64,000 bases of DNA from Sulfurimonas crateris (lineage in GTDB: Bacteria; Campylobacterota; Campylobacteria; Campylobacterales; Sulfurimonadaceae): NCBI RefSeq assembly GCF_005217605.1, contig NZ_SZPX01000004.1, forward strand, positions 124,001 through 188,000. Direction: 5' to 3'. A model generated the notes under the pieces. The model was not told where the DNA came from. It did no database searches and was given only the letters and a program-made list of their open reading frames with translations. Below are positions 23,162-31,480 of the stretch, piece after piece. The number at the start of each line of letters is the position of its first letter. Within the stretch, counting starts at the first letter, position 1. The position numbers and the translations under genes were made by a program.

Positions 23162-24367
23162 ATGTCCATTATCAAAAAAATATCAATACTCTTTTTAATA
23201 AGCTTTGTTCTTATGAATATTATTGGGTTTTGGATCGACAGCATTAACTCAAAAAGAGTCGATGATCTTATAAAAGAGAAGTACCTCAAAATCTCGAACG
23301 AGATATTTCAAAATATAGACAACAGAGACAAAGTAGAGGAGATAATCTCAAAATATGCTCTAAAAAGAGTCGATGCTCTGGATAAAAAAGAGAGAGAAGT
23401 TCTCTACTATGAAAAACACACATTCGGTTTTATCTCCATACAAAAAGCGTCATTTGAAGATGAGTTTATCATTAAGATAAACTTTCTTGATGAGACCTAC
23501 ACACTAAAAACTCCCGACGAGGAGAATATTAACGACAAACTAAAGTTAAATATTCTCATATTTTTGGATGTTTTTGTCCTTTTTCTTATATTTTTATACC
23601 TTCTAAAACTGCTCTCGCCTCTTAAAAAGATAACAAAAGAGATCCAAAATTTCTCTAACGGAGATATGCAAAGCAGGATAGAGGTAACCTCAAACGATGA
23701 GATAGGAACACTCTCCCGAGCCTTTAATACAATGGCTGCTTCAATAGAGGAGCTTATAAAGACAAGAGAGGAGCTGCTAAGAGATATAGGGCATGAGCTT
23801 AGAACACCGATAGCAAAAGGAAAGTTTGCGACACTTCAAATTGAAGATATTTCTCAAAAAGAGCTGCTGCAAAAGATATTTTCAGATTTGGAGATACTGA
23901 CAAATGAGCTCATAGAGCTGGAGAAGCTAAACTCAACAAAGCTAAACATCACTACTTTTAGCGCAGAGACGCTTATACTAGAATCTCTTAGCAAACTCTA
24001 CATAGAAGATGAATCAAATATCGCTCTTAAAATAGAGGATGATTTTAAGATAGAGGGCGACCTGCACTATCTATCCGTTGCTCTTAAAAACCTTATCGAC
24101 AATGCACTCAAATATGCCTCAGAACTTCCTATAACGCTGAAGGCTTCAAAGCAGAATATCTACGTCATAAACAGAGGCGAAAAACTATCAAAAGAGCTTG
24201 AGTACTATCTAAAACCATTTACGCAGGAGCTCTCTCAAAGAGACGGCTTCGGGCTTGGGCTTAGTATTGTAAAGAAAATCAGCGACAAGCATAACTTTTC
24301 GCTAAGCTACAGTTATAAAGATGGTCAAAATATCTTTTGTCTAGATTTCGTAGTCAACGACTTTTGA
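23162..24367 (+). CDS. Membrane sensor histidine kinase (TCS2)
   Basis: The protein has 401 residues with membrane helices at about 5-24 and 131-150, a periplasmic domain of about 105 residues, HAMP (about 152-200), and HisKA with H211 in D-I-G-H-E-L-R-T-P-I-A-K-G. An N box N-L-I-D-N-A-L-K-Y and a G box G-F-G-L-G-L-S-I-V follow. The H-box style resembles the TCS1 kinase, so the two are likely related by duplication. Its 3' end overlaps the convergent Dabb gene by 27 bases. Confidence 0.88.
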   Translation: MSIIKKISILFLISFVLMNIIGFWIDSINSKRVDDLIKEKYLKISNEIFQNIDNRDKVEEIISKYALKRVDALDKKEREVLYYEKHTFGFISIQKASFEDEFIIKINFLDETYTLKTPDEENINDKLKLNILIFLDVFVLFLIFLYLLKLLSPLKKITKEIQNFSNGDMQSRIEVTSNDEIGTLSRAFNTMAASIEELIKTREELLRDIGHELRTPIAKGKFATLQIEDISQKELLQKIFSDLEILTNELIELEKLNSTKLNITTFSAETLILESLSKLYIEDESNIALKIEDDFKIEGDLHYLSVALKNLIDNALKYASELPITLKASKQNIYVINRGEKLSKELEYYLKPFTQELSQRDGFGLGLSIVKKISDKHNFSLSYSYKDGQNIFCLDFVVNDF

Positions 24368-24631
24368 CTCCAGAGTAACCGACTTTATAAGCTCCACCAC
24401 TTTCAGATGCTCAGGATGGATCGCATAAGAAGCCAAATCATTTTTTGTCTCAAAGGTAGAGTATAAAGAGAGGTCAAACGCCCGCTCGGAGTCTGTAAAA
24501 TTGATACCGACCTCCATAGACTTCAACTCAGGGATAAGCTCGACTAACGCGTTAAGTCTCTTAACTACCTCTTTTATATTTGACTCTTTACTCTCATGGC
24601 GAAATTTGAACATAACTATATGAACTATCAT
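24341..24631 (-). CDS. Dabb-family (stress-responsive A/B barrel) protein
   Basis: This 96-residue soluble protein starts M-I-V-H-I-V-M-F-K-F-R, the diagnostic first strand of Dabb domains, with a later D-L-x-L-Y-S-T-F-E and H-P-E-H-L-K-V-V segment. It is a ferredoxin-like alpha/beta barrel, usually dimeric. No specific activity can be assigned. It converges on the TCS2 kinase and overlaps it by 27 bases. Confidence 0.8.
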   Translation of the reverse strand: MIVHIVMFKFRHESKESNIKEVVKRLNALVELIPELKSMEVGINFTDSERAFDLSLYSTFETKNDLASYAIHPEHLKVVELIKSVTLESKVVDYEI

Positions 24632-24693
24632 ACAAAACCCCTCTTTTTTTGTGGAATTCTAACAAAAAAGTGCGCAAACAACTTTATAATTCT

Positions 24694-24771
24694 CGAAAAA
24701 CTTTGTTTTTCGTAGCTTTAGGGGGTTGTAGGGACATCTGTCCCTGCCAATAAAACGGACGTGTTCGTTTT
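24694..24771. repeat. Cluster of three small hairpins
   Basis: In this non-coding gap three inverted repeats follow each other: CGAAAAA / TTTTTCG (24694-24712), AGGGACA / TGTCCCT with a 2-base loop (24730-24745), and AAAACGGA / TTCGTTTT with one G-T pair (24752-24771). The arrangement resembles REP-type intergenic repeats. No T run follows, so they are not simple terminators. Confidence 0.5.
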
Positions 24772-24807
24772 GTTGTATAACATCAGTAAAAAGGATAAAA
24801 TAGCCTT

Positions 24808-25005
24808 ATGAAAAGAATTTTAAGAGAGCTCTACGGGTCGGCGATACTGTTTTTCTACTTCTTTAAGTGGCCCTACTTTCTCTTTTTTCCATACCTTTAC
24901 GATAACGGACTTGATGGCAACTACATCTTGAATACTTTGTGGTTCTTTACGGCGGGGCTTATTTTAAAAGATTTTTACACAATGTACAAAAACAGAGGTT
25001 CTTAA
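24808..25005 (+). CDS. Small hydrophobic protein of unknown function
   Basis: This is a 65-residue, aromatic-rich protein with two predicted membrane stretches (about 10-30 and 40-55). AAGGAT lies upstream of its ATG. Its stop overlaps the 3' end of the convergent DASS transporter gene by 4 bases. I do not recognise a family. The ribosome site and the clean boundaries favour a real gene, but homologues are needed to be sure. Confidence 0.5.
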   Translation: MKRILRELYGSAILFFYFFKWPYFLFFPYLYDNGLDGNYILNTLWFFTAGLILKDFYTMYKNRGS

Positions 25006-26357
25006 AGAAATCCCTTCCAGAAAAACTCCGCGATCATCGCTATCAAAAAGATGCCTATAAAGTTAAAAACAACCCCGTATCTTGCCATATCCTTGACACT
25101 TACAGCTCCGCTGCTCATAGCAATGGCATTTGGAGGCGTAGCAATAGGGAGCATAAAGGCGTAACTTGCACAGACGGTAGCTACCATCATAAACAAAACA
25201 GCATCAATTCCGCTCTGCTGAGAGACTGCATATATAACGGGAAGCATGACAGATATTAACGCCGTGTTTGATGTTATCTCCGTCGTAAAAGTGATAAGCA
25301 TAGCCACACAAAGAATGATTAAAATAGGATGAAGCTGAGTTATAACAATAAGATAAGTTGCGACCTCATCAGCAAGCCCCGTTGCACTGAAAGCGGATGC
25401 AATAGAGAACCCTGCACCAAAGAGGAACATGATCCTAAAAGGGATCTTTACTTTATCCTCCATCCAATCAAGAGTGCCAAAGGGAGGAGCAAAAAGAATA
25501 AGCCCAGCACCAAGCAGTATTATATTTTCATTTAGCCCCAAACCGTTCCAATATGGCTTAAACGGAGCATTTAGCAAAAGAAGTAATATCACGCCTCCTA
25601 TGAGCCAAAGAACTCTCTTCTGCTCAAAATTTAACACTCTATTTTGATGCTCTATAGATATCTCTACATCTTTTACACCTATGCTAAGCAGAGAAGCAAC
25701 TATAAAAAACATTGCAAAAACAAGCGGAGAGACCATCAGCATCCACTGCAAAAACGGGATCGGATCCATCTGATTGTTTTGCATAAATCCAAGCATTATG
25801 AGATTAGGCGCAGTGCCTATCGGAGTCAAAATACCGCCTATGCTCGCTCCGTAAGCAATAGCAAGTGCAAACCTCATCTTTAGTCTTATATCGTCGGTTA
25901 TAAAAAGAACAATCGAGATAAGAAGCAGCGTAGTAGTTGTGTTTGAGAGGAGCGAGCTTAACAGCCCCGATGTGATTGTAAGCGAAAAGATTATCCCTTT
26001 TGGCGTCGATGGAAATATGGCAAACATCTTCTCAGTGACCCATTTGTGAAGCTCGGTTTTCTCAACAGCGATTGCGATTAAAAAACCGCCGAAAAAGAGG
26101 AATATGATTGGGTTTGCATAGTTTGCAGTCGTATCGCTTGTTGAGAGAATTGAAAAAGATGGAAAAAGTACGATAGGCAGCAGAGAGACGACTCCAAGAG
26201 GCAAGCCCTCATTTGTCCAAAGAGTTACAAGAAATGCTATAAGCCCAATAAGTGAAGCCTGTGTAGCATTAAAAACACTAAATGAGAGTGCGAAGAAAAA
26301 TAGGCCGATTACAATAGCTACTGCTATTTTTTTAAACTGTTCTTTATCTCTGCTCAC
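25002..26357 (-). CDS. DASS/SLC13-family sodium:anion symporter
   Basis: The product is a 451-residue integral membrane protein with about 11-12 helices. It has two hairpin Ser-Asn-Thr regions, L-L-S-N-T-T-T-T (about residue 135) and T-S-N-T-A-L-I-S (about 365), typical of the divalent anion:Na+ symporter family that moves dicarboxylates or sulfate. The segment G-T-A-P-N is also characteristic. The substrate cannot be decided. It directly follows the pentapeptide-repeat gene on the same strand with no gap. Confidence 0.85.
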   Translation of the reverse strand: MSRDKEQFKKIAVAIVIGLFFFALSFSVFNATQASLIGLIAFLVTLWTNEGLPLGVVSLLPIVLFPSFSILSTSDTTANYANPIIFLFFGGFLIAIAVEKTELHKWVTEKMFAIFPSTPKGIIFSLTITSGLLSSLLSNTTTTLLLISIVLFITDDIRLKMRFALAIAYGASIGGILTPIGTAPNLIMLGFMQNNQMDPIPFLQWMLMVSPLVFAMFFIVASLLSIGVKDVEISIEHQNRVLNFEQKRVLWLIGGVILLLLLNAPFKPYWNGLGLNENIILLGAGLILFAPPFGTLDWMEDKVKIPFRIMFLFGAGFSIASAFSATGLADEVATYLIVITQLHPILIILCVAMLITFTTEITSNTALISVMLPVIYAVSQQSGIDAVLFMMVATVCASYAFMLPIATPPNAIAMSSGAVSVKDMARYGVVFNFIGIFLIAMIAEFFWKGFL

Positions 26358-27773
26358 TTACTTCCTCCTTGTGTTTTGTCTTACTGAGACTATGAATTGG
26401 TAGATTAAGTAGGCTATGGTTATTTTAAACATCAAAAGCCCAAAAGTGATAGATTCTTCGCTTGTCATAATTGAAAACGGGTTTATTTTGTCGGCTAAAC
26501 AGGATAGATTAAAATCTTTAGTTAAAGTAAAATAGTTTACAAACAGTAAAAATAAAAATATATATTTAGTAAACTGTTTATAGTCCCTCATGTTATATAC
26601 ATGCAAACTATAGAACGATACTAAAAATATACTTCCAATTAAAATAGGAGTATTAACATTACTTAAGCATGTATTTGAACTACAAAAACTAACGATAGTA
26701 TAAAGTGCTCCAAATATAATTATCCAAAATAGTGCCAAAAGCCAATCTTGAGAGTGATTTGAACTTATTGCATGTGCTTTAAATATTAACCATTCAGTAA
26801 TATTTTTACCTTTTATCATATCTTTATTTAGCTCTTTTTCGCGTTCTTCCATTTCCTTGGCATAAAACCGATTGGCTTCAATTATATTGTTTTGCTGTTC
26901 AAAAGAGTTCTTAATAATTCTAGCTGTTTCACGGTTTTCTACATCAATAACTTCAATTTTGTCTTCTTTTGATGTTATTTCTAAAAAATTAGCTTCTTCT
27001 TTAATGATAGAATCGTCTAAATTTAACTTCTTCTTAAACAAAGTTTTTCTAAAAAGAGCCAACTTTTTAAAAGTCGTATATTTAAAATTAACATCTTCAT
27101 GAAACTTTGATTCTGTAAATACAACTATATCTTCAAATGTTGTTTTAAAAAATAAATTACCATAAAACTCTGTTTTGTAAAAATCTGCCAATGATTTAAA
27201 TCGTGTATTTTCAAAATCACAACTCTTTATAACACAATCTTTGATTTCAACTTTTTGTTCAAAAACAGTTCTTGAGAAATCTAAACTTTCAATTTCAGGA
27301 CATTCTAAAAATGAAATTCTAATATTCAGTTGTTTTTTAAATTTTATTTCATCTTTTAAAATACATTCAGAAAATACAATATCTTTTTCAAATTGAATAT
27401 ATGTGAAATCCACACAATCTAAAAAAGTACAATGATTAAATTTTACAGTTTGAGTAAACTTTTTTTCTCCTTCTTTTTCAAAAAATGAATCCTCATAACC
27501 TAATACGCTACTAGATAATCCATTTCCTTCAAATTTTGGGAAAATAATATTATTGAATGGAATAGGGAGAAATTTAGCAATTCTTGATTGCGATTCAGAT
27601 ATGATATTTCTAATAGCTTTCCAAAACAATTTTATTTCGTCTGTAGATTTTGACCAGTCTTTTTTATTATCTTTAATTTCATACCAATCATCTTTCTTAC
27701 AATGTAAAATACACTTATTTTGCTCTGCGTCAAAACACTCATTGTTACAATTTTCTACGCTATATGTAGCCAT
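26358..27773 (-). CDS. Pentapeptide-repeat protein with C-terminal membrane helices
   Basis: The protein has 471 residues. An N-terminal Cys-rich segment (C9, C13, C21, C25) could bind metal. Residues about 95-270 carry irregular pentapeptide-type repeats with a Phe or Leu every five residues, expected to form a right-handed beta helix. A charged helix follows (about 285-325), then four or five membrane helices (about 340-465). It may be a gated channel or membrane sensor; this is inference. The gene is visibly more AT-rich than its neighbours and lies next to a toxin-antitoxin pair, which suggests horizontal gain. Confidence 0.75.
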   Translation of the reverse strand: MATYSVENCNNECFDAEQNKCILHCKKDDWYEIKDNKKDWSKSTDEIKLFWKAIRNIISESQSRIAKFLPIPFNNIIFPKFEGNGLSSSVLGYEDSFFEKEGEKKFTQTVKFNHCTFLDCVDFTYIQFEKDIVFSECILKDEIKFKKQLNIRISFLECPEIESLDFSRTVFEQKVEIKDCVIKSCDFENTRFKSLADFYKTEFYGNLFFKTTFEDIVVFTESKFHEDVNFKYTTFKKLALFRKTLFKKKLNLDDSIIKEEANFLEITSKEDKIEVIDVENRETARIIKNSFEQQNNIIEANRFYAKEMEEREKELNKDMIKGKNITEWLIFKAHAISSNHSQDWLLALFWIIIFGALYTIVSFCSSNTCLSNVNTPILIGSIFLVSFYSLHVYNMRDYKQFTKYIFLFLLFVNYFTLTKDFNLSCLADKINPFSIMTSEESITFGLLMFKITIAYLIYQFIVSVRQNTRRK

Positions 27774-28034
27774 CTAATAAACCTCTTTCCTATGCCCAAC
27801 TCGAACTACTATGATTATCAGTTCTTCATCTTTAACCTGAAAAACAACTCTGTATTGGTTTATGCGAAGTCTAAATTTGCCTTTGTATTCGCCTTTGAGG
27901 GCTTTGATATTGTTTTTTAAGATGTCAGGGTTTGTGACTAAGAGGAGGAGTTTTTCTTTGATAATTTTTTGAGCTACTCTGTCAAGCTTTTTGAACTCTT
28001 TTTTTGCACTGCTTAAAAAGTGAAGTTCATACAT
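27774..28034 (-). CDS. RelE/ParE-family toxin
   Basis: This is an 86-residue basic protein with the RelE superfamily pattern: Y-x-L-x-F-x-x-x-A-x-K-E-F-K-K-L at the start, a central L-K-G-x-Y-K-G-x-F-R-L-R-I, and Y-R-V-V-F-x-V-x-D near the end with a C-terminal R-V-G-H-R. RelE toxins cleave mRNA at the ribosome and ParE toxins poison gyrase; residues R and Y near the C-terminus favour RelE. It lies 4 bases downstream of its antitoxin gene. Confidence 0.88.
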   Translation of the reverse strand: MYELHFLSSAKKEFKKLDRVAQKIIKEKLLLLVTNPDILKNNIKALKGEYKGKFRLRINQYRVVFQVKDEELIIIVVRVGHRKEVY

Positions 28035-28038
28035 TTAG

Positions 28039-28269
28039 CTATAAACCTAGCTCTTTAAAAACTTCACTTGCGGGGATAAGCTTCTCTTTTTTATTTTCAA
28101 GATTTTTAAGTCTTTGGTCTGAGAGTTTTTCATCAAGTGCATCAAAGTACATACTAAGAGCTTTTTCAACAATATGACTTTTCTTCTCATTTAGCTCTTG
28201 CGATACACTGTTTAACTCATCAATGATAAAGTCAGAGACTGTAAATGTGCTTCTTATTTTATGCATCAT
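28039..28269 (-). CDS. RHH-type antitoxin of the RelE-like pair
   Basis: This is a 76-residue protein with an N-terminal ribbon-helix-helix pattern (S-T-F-T-V-S-D-F-I-I-D-E-L-N-S, then helix) and a charged C-terminal tail that would neutralise the toxin. Two adjacent ATG codons occur; the second (28266) has better spacing (6 bases) from AGGAG than the first (3 bases). It should repress its own promoter through the palindrome at 28277-28298. Confidence 0.82.
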   Translation of the reverse strand: MMHKIRSTFTVSDFIIDELNSVSQELNEKKSHIVEKALSMYFDALDEKLSDQRLKNLENKKEKLIPASEVFKELGL

Positions 28270-28276
28270 ACACTCC

Positions 28277-28298
28277 TATTCATATAATCGTATGAATA
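28277..28298 (-). promoter_or_regulatory. Palindromic operator of the toxin-antitoxin pair
   Basis: TATTCATA-TAATCG-TATGAATA is a perfect 8-bp inverted repeat with a 6-base spacer. It lies just upstream of the antitoxin ribosome site and immediately downstream of a TATAAT -10 box on the minus strand. This fits autorepression by the antitoxin. Confidence 0.65.
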
Positions 28299-28335
28299 AT
28301 TATACATATATTTTAGCTATTAAGCAACTTTTTTA

Positions 28336-29226
28336 TTAATTTGCAAGGAAATTACTCAAACTGACATGCGGGTCTAAGCCCTCTAACATATTATAGACCT
28401 CTCTTGCTATGGGAAGATATAGATCTTTCTCTTGGGCTATTTTATAGAGCGCGTATGTTGTTCCGATGCCCTCTGCAACCTCTCCGAGCTCCTCTACTAT
28501 CTGCTCTTTAGATTTGCCCTCTGCAATCCCCAAACCGACGCGAAAGTTTCTGCTCATGGTCGATGATGCGGTTAAAAAGAGATCCCCTGCTCCGCTGAGA
28601 CCTACAAAGCTCTCCTCTTTTGCGCCATACTCTTTGCCAAACCTCTGCATCTCTACAAGACCTCTAGATATTAGCGATGCGGCCGCATTTTTGCCAAGAT
28701 TAAGACCTTCGCATATTCCTGCTGCTATTGCTATGACATTCTTGTATGCACCCGCAACCTCAGCGCCTGCAACATCAGTAGAGGTGTATGTCTTTATAAA
28801 CGATGGAAAAAACGAAGCAAACTTTTGACTTAACTCCTCATTTTTGGAGTTTACGACAAGCGCGGTAGGGAGCGACTTCATAACCTCCGTTGCGAATGAT
28901 GGACCCGATAGAAAAGCGATATTGTCATCCGGCACATACTCTTCGTATATTTCGTTTAAAAATCTCCCCGTACTCGCCTCTATGCCTTTTGCCGCTACAA
29001 GTATCTTGTGATCGTTGTATTTGAAGTTCTCTCTTAGCCATGATGAAACCTGCTGAGCGGGAATTGCGATGACAATGTACTCAAGCTTTAAGATCTCATC
29101 CAAAGAGACAAAATTTTTCATATCGCGCGGGGTTCTTGAAGTTATGTAGACTTCACACTTCTCGCTCAACGCAAATGCCAAAGCACTTCCCCATTTTCCG
29201 GCTCCTATTACTCCTACCTTAGTCAT
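28336..29226 (-). CDS. gpsA: GpsA, NAD(P)-dependent glycerol-3-phosphate dehydrogenase
   Basis: The product has 296 residues from the ATG at 29226, chosen over an upstream start at 29280 because it begins M-T-K-V-G-V-I-G-A-G-K-W-G with the nucleotide-binding GxGxWG motif. GGGAG lies before it. Further family motifs are V-A-A-K-G-I-E, L-S-G-P-S-F-A-x-E-V and G-A-Y-K-N-V-I-A-I-A-A-G. The enzyme makes sn-glycerol-3-phosphate for phospholipids. It overlaps the RCK-domain gene upstream by 8 bases. Confidence 0.93.
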   Translation of the reverse strand: MTKVGVIGAGKWGSALAFALSEKCEVYITSRTPRDMKNFVSLDEILKLEYIVIAIPAQQVSSWLRENFKYNDHKILVAAKGIEASTGRFLNEIYEEYVPDDNIAFLSGPSFATEVMKSLPTALVVNSKNEELSQKFASFFPSFIKTYTSTDVAGAEVAGAYKNVIAIAAGICEGLNLGKNAAASLISRGLVEMQRFGKEYGAKEESFVGLSGAGDLFLTASSTMSRNFRVGLGIAEGKSKEQIVEELGEVAEGIGTTYALYKIAQEKDLYLPIAREVYNMLEGLDPHVSLSNFLAN

Positions 29227-29923
29227 ATCTGCTCCCCATGATCTTTTCAAATTCTCCCAAATCACTCTCATACCCGACAACTACAAATACATCACCCTCT
29301 TTTATGTGGTGATGTCTTGCCTTTGCCGAATATATAAACTCGGTCTCCAGATCTTCTCTTAGAACCGATAAGACAAGCACATTATACTCTGCTCCCCAAT
29401 CTATGTCGTATGGGTAGACTCCCTCAAATTTATGAGTATTATCCACTCTTATCTGAGCGATCTTCAAGTCGCTCTTTTCATACAAAATATTGTGAAGGAC
29501 TTGTGTGATTATAGGCTTTTCAAGCATCTCCACTATCATATTTGCCGTTGTCCTGATCGTCGGTATAACCTTTGAGGCTCCTGCAAGAGAGAGTTTGTCA
29601 CCGCTCTCTTTATCATCTGCCAGAGCCACTATAGTGAGCTCATGAAATGCCTCTCTAAGCGAGATAGTCAAAAAGATATTCTCTGCCGTATCCTCAAGCA
29701 GACAAAAAGCTGTACACTCCTCTATATTGACGCTGCCCTTTAGCTCATCCCAATCATCGCTTAGATCAAATCTTAATATTTCGTACTTGCTGTTTTGTAT
29801 ATTTTTATCACTGCCCTCATCAAGTCTGAATATCTTTATATTTTCATAATAAAGAGAGATATTTTTTACGATCTCCAGCGTATAGTCGTTATACCCAAAA
29901 AGCAGTGCGGTACTCTTTCTCAT
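29219..29923 (-). CDS. TrkA-N/RCK-like regulatory protein
   Basis: The protein has 234 residues. An N-terminal Rossmann-like RCK_N fold has an altered nucleotide loop (F-G-Y-N-D-Y). A C-terminal RCK_C-like domain (about 150-230) contains I-K-E-G-D-V-F-V-V-V-G-Y. It has no membrane segment. It is coupled to the K+ channel gene upstream (4-base overlap) and to gpsA downstream, so it is probably a cytoplasmic regulatory partner of that channel. Confidence 0.78.
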   Translation of the reverse strand: MRKSTALLFGYNDYTLEIVKNISLYYENIKIFRLDEGSDKNIQNSKYEILRFDLSDDWDELKGSVNIEECTAFCLLEDTAENIFLTISLREAFHELTIVALADDKESGDKLSLAGASKVIPTIRTTANMIVEMLEKPIITQVLHNILYEKSDLKIAQIRVDNTHKFEGVYPYDIDWGAEYNVLVLSVLREDLETEFIYSAKARHHHIKEGDVFVVVGYESDLGEFEKIMGSRYD

Positions 29924-31476
29924 CTGCCATCCTTTTTGTATAAAAAGCTGTTAAACTCTTTTATAAACTGCACGTTTCCTATAAGCAGCAGATAGTCTCC
30001 TGCTTGAACAGGCATATCATCTTTTGGATTGAACAAGAACTCTTTTGAGCTGCTTTTATAAAGTCCCAGAAGAAGTATCCTGAACTTTTTATTTTGAAGC
30101 TCGCCTATAGTTTTGTAGTTGCCTGCTATTCTCTCATTTACAACTATCTCTTGCATATCAACACCGTTATAGCTTGAACGAAGAGCGTGAATCGCCTCAA
30201 ATGCTATCTTTTGTCCTGCAAGACCCTTTGCGATCATTCCCACAAGCTCTTTTTCGTAAAAGACCTCATTTACGCCTGCAAACATCAGCTTATTTTTATT
30301 CATCTTGTTTTTTAAAATAGAGAGTATATAAACATCTTTGTTGAAAGAGCGCACCGTCAAAGCGGTATAAACATTCTCAACATCGCTATGCCCGAGGCAG
30401 AGTATCGCCTTTACCTGCTCTTGTATATTTATGCGAAGTTTTCTGTAGCTCTCTATGCTTCCGGGGTCGTAATTAAGAGTAAAAAAACCATCTTTTTTTG
30501 CCTGTCTGGCTTTTTTGTCATTCTCCTCTAAAACAATAATATCACTATTATGAGATAATTTTTTTGCGATCTCTTTTGAAATTCCCTCATAGCCGCATAT
30601 TAGGTAGAAGCTTTTCATCTTAGCTATGTCATTGATTAGCTTGTCATCTTTTATCTCATCAAGTTTCTCCGTAAATGCGGTCACTATCAAAGAGGTTGTA
30701 AAAGAGAATACTGCGATTCCGGCTACGATTACAAACATAGCCACAATCCTCCCCTCCTCGGTCACAGGGGTAATATCTCCATAACCGACCGTGGAGATCG
30801 TCACGACTGCCCAGTATATCGCTTCAAAAAGGGTATTTACAGGTGAAGCTGGATTGTTCGCCTCCATAACGTATATAAGTACGGATGATACAAAAATAAT
30901 TATAGATGCAAATATAAAAAGTGTTAAAAACTCAAACTTCTTAGTTGCAACCACGGAGCCGAATGTCTGGATGCTCTTTGCATATCTAAAGAGCTTAAAT
31001 ACCCTAAATAGAACAAAAAGCCTCATAAGTCTTAGCTCATGGAAGAACGGCAGTATAGCAAGCAGGTCTATGATAGCTTTAATAGAGAAAATGTAGCGCA
31101 TCTTTGTAACGATGATCTCTTTAAAAGCTTTTAGAAGACTAAACTCTCTCTTTAGCATAACGTCATATTCGCTATGCTTAATGATTATCTCGCTTACACT
31201 GCTAGTCACCCAAAACCGAAGAAGATACTCTATAAGAAAAATGATTGAGATCACGTAGTTGTTGAAAAAAAGGAGTGTATCGTCTACGTGAGACTTTACC
31301 TCTCTAATGAGGATGGCAACGCTTGAGAAGATAAGCGCTATCATAAAGAGGTCAAATATCTTTTTGTATTTGTTGGAATCGTTTTCTAAAAAATTGTAAA
31401 AAAAGTGCTTTATCTTAGCATAACGTTTTGAGGTATTTACCGCGTAGGCGCCGTCTACTATCAAACGCTTTAACAA
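29920..31476 (-). CDS. Voltage-gated-type K+ channel with C-terminal RCK domains
   Basis: The product has 518 residues. A six-helix ion-transport domain (about 40-270) includes an S4-like Arg-rich helix (R-L-M-R-L-F-V-L-F-R-V-F-K-L-F-R) and the K+ selectivity filter T-V-G-Y-G-D. The cytoplasmic RCK/TrkA-N domain (about 290-430) and RCK_C (about 435-515) follow. It conducts K+ with ligand gating by the RCK ring. The following gene encodes a separate RCK protein, an unusual pairing. Confidence 0.88.
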   Translation of the reverse strand: MLKRLIVDGAYAVNTSKRYAKIKHFFYNFLENDSNKYKKIFDLFMIALIFSSVAILIREVKSHVDDTLLFFNNYVISIIFLIEYLLRFWVTSSVSEIIIKHSEYDVMLKREFSLLKAFKEIIVTKMRYIFSIKAIIDLLAILPFFHELRLMRLFVLFRVFKLFRYAKSIQTFGSVVATKKFEFLTLFIFASIIIFVSSVLIYVMEANNPASPVNTLFEAIYWAVVTISTVGYGDITPVTEEGRIVAMFVIVAGIAVFSFTTSLIVTAFTEKLDEIKDDKLINDIAKMKSFYLICGYEGISKEIAKKLSHNSDIIVLEENDKKARQAKKDGFFTLNYDPGSIESYRKLRINIQEQVKAILCLGHSDVENVYTALTVRSFNKDVYILSILKNKMNKNKLMFAGVNEVFYEKELVGMIAKGLAGQKIAFEAIHALRSSYNGVDMQEIVVNERIAGNYKTIGELQNKKFRILLLGLYKSSSKEFLFNPKDDMPVQAGDYLLLIGNVQFIKEFNSFLYKKDGR

Positions 31477-31480
31477 AATG

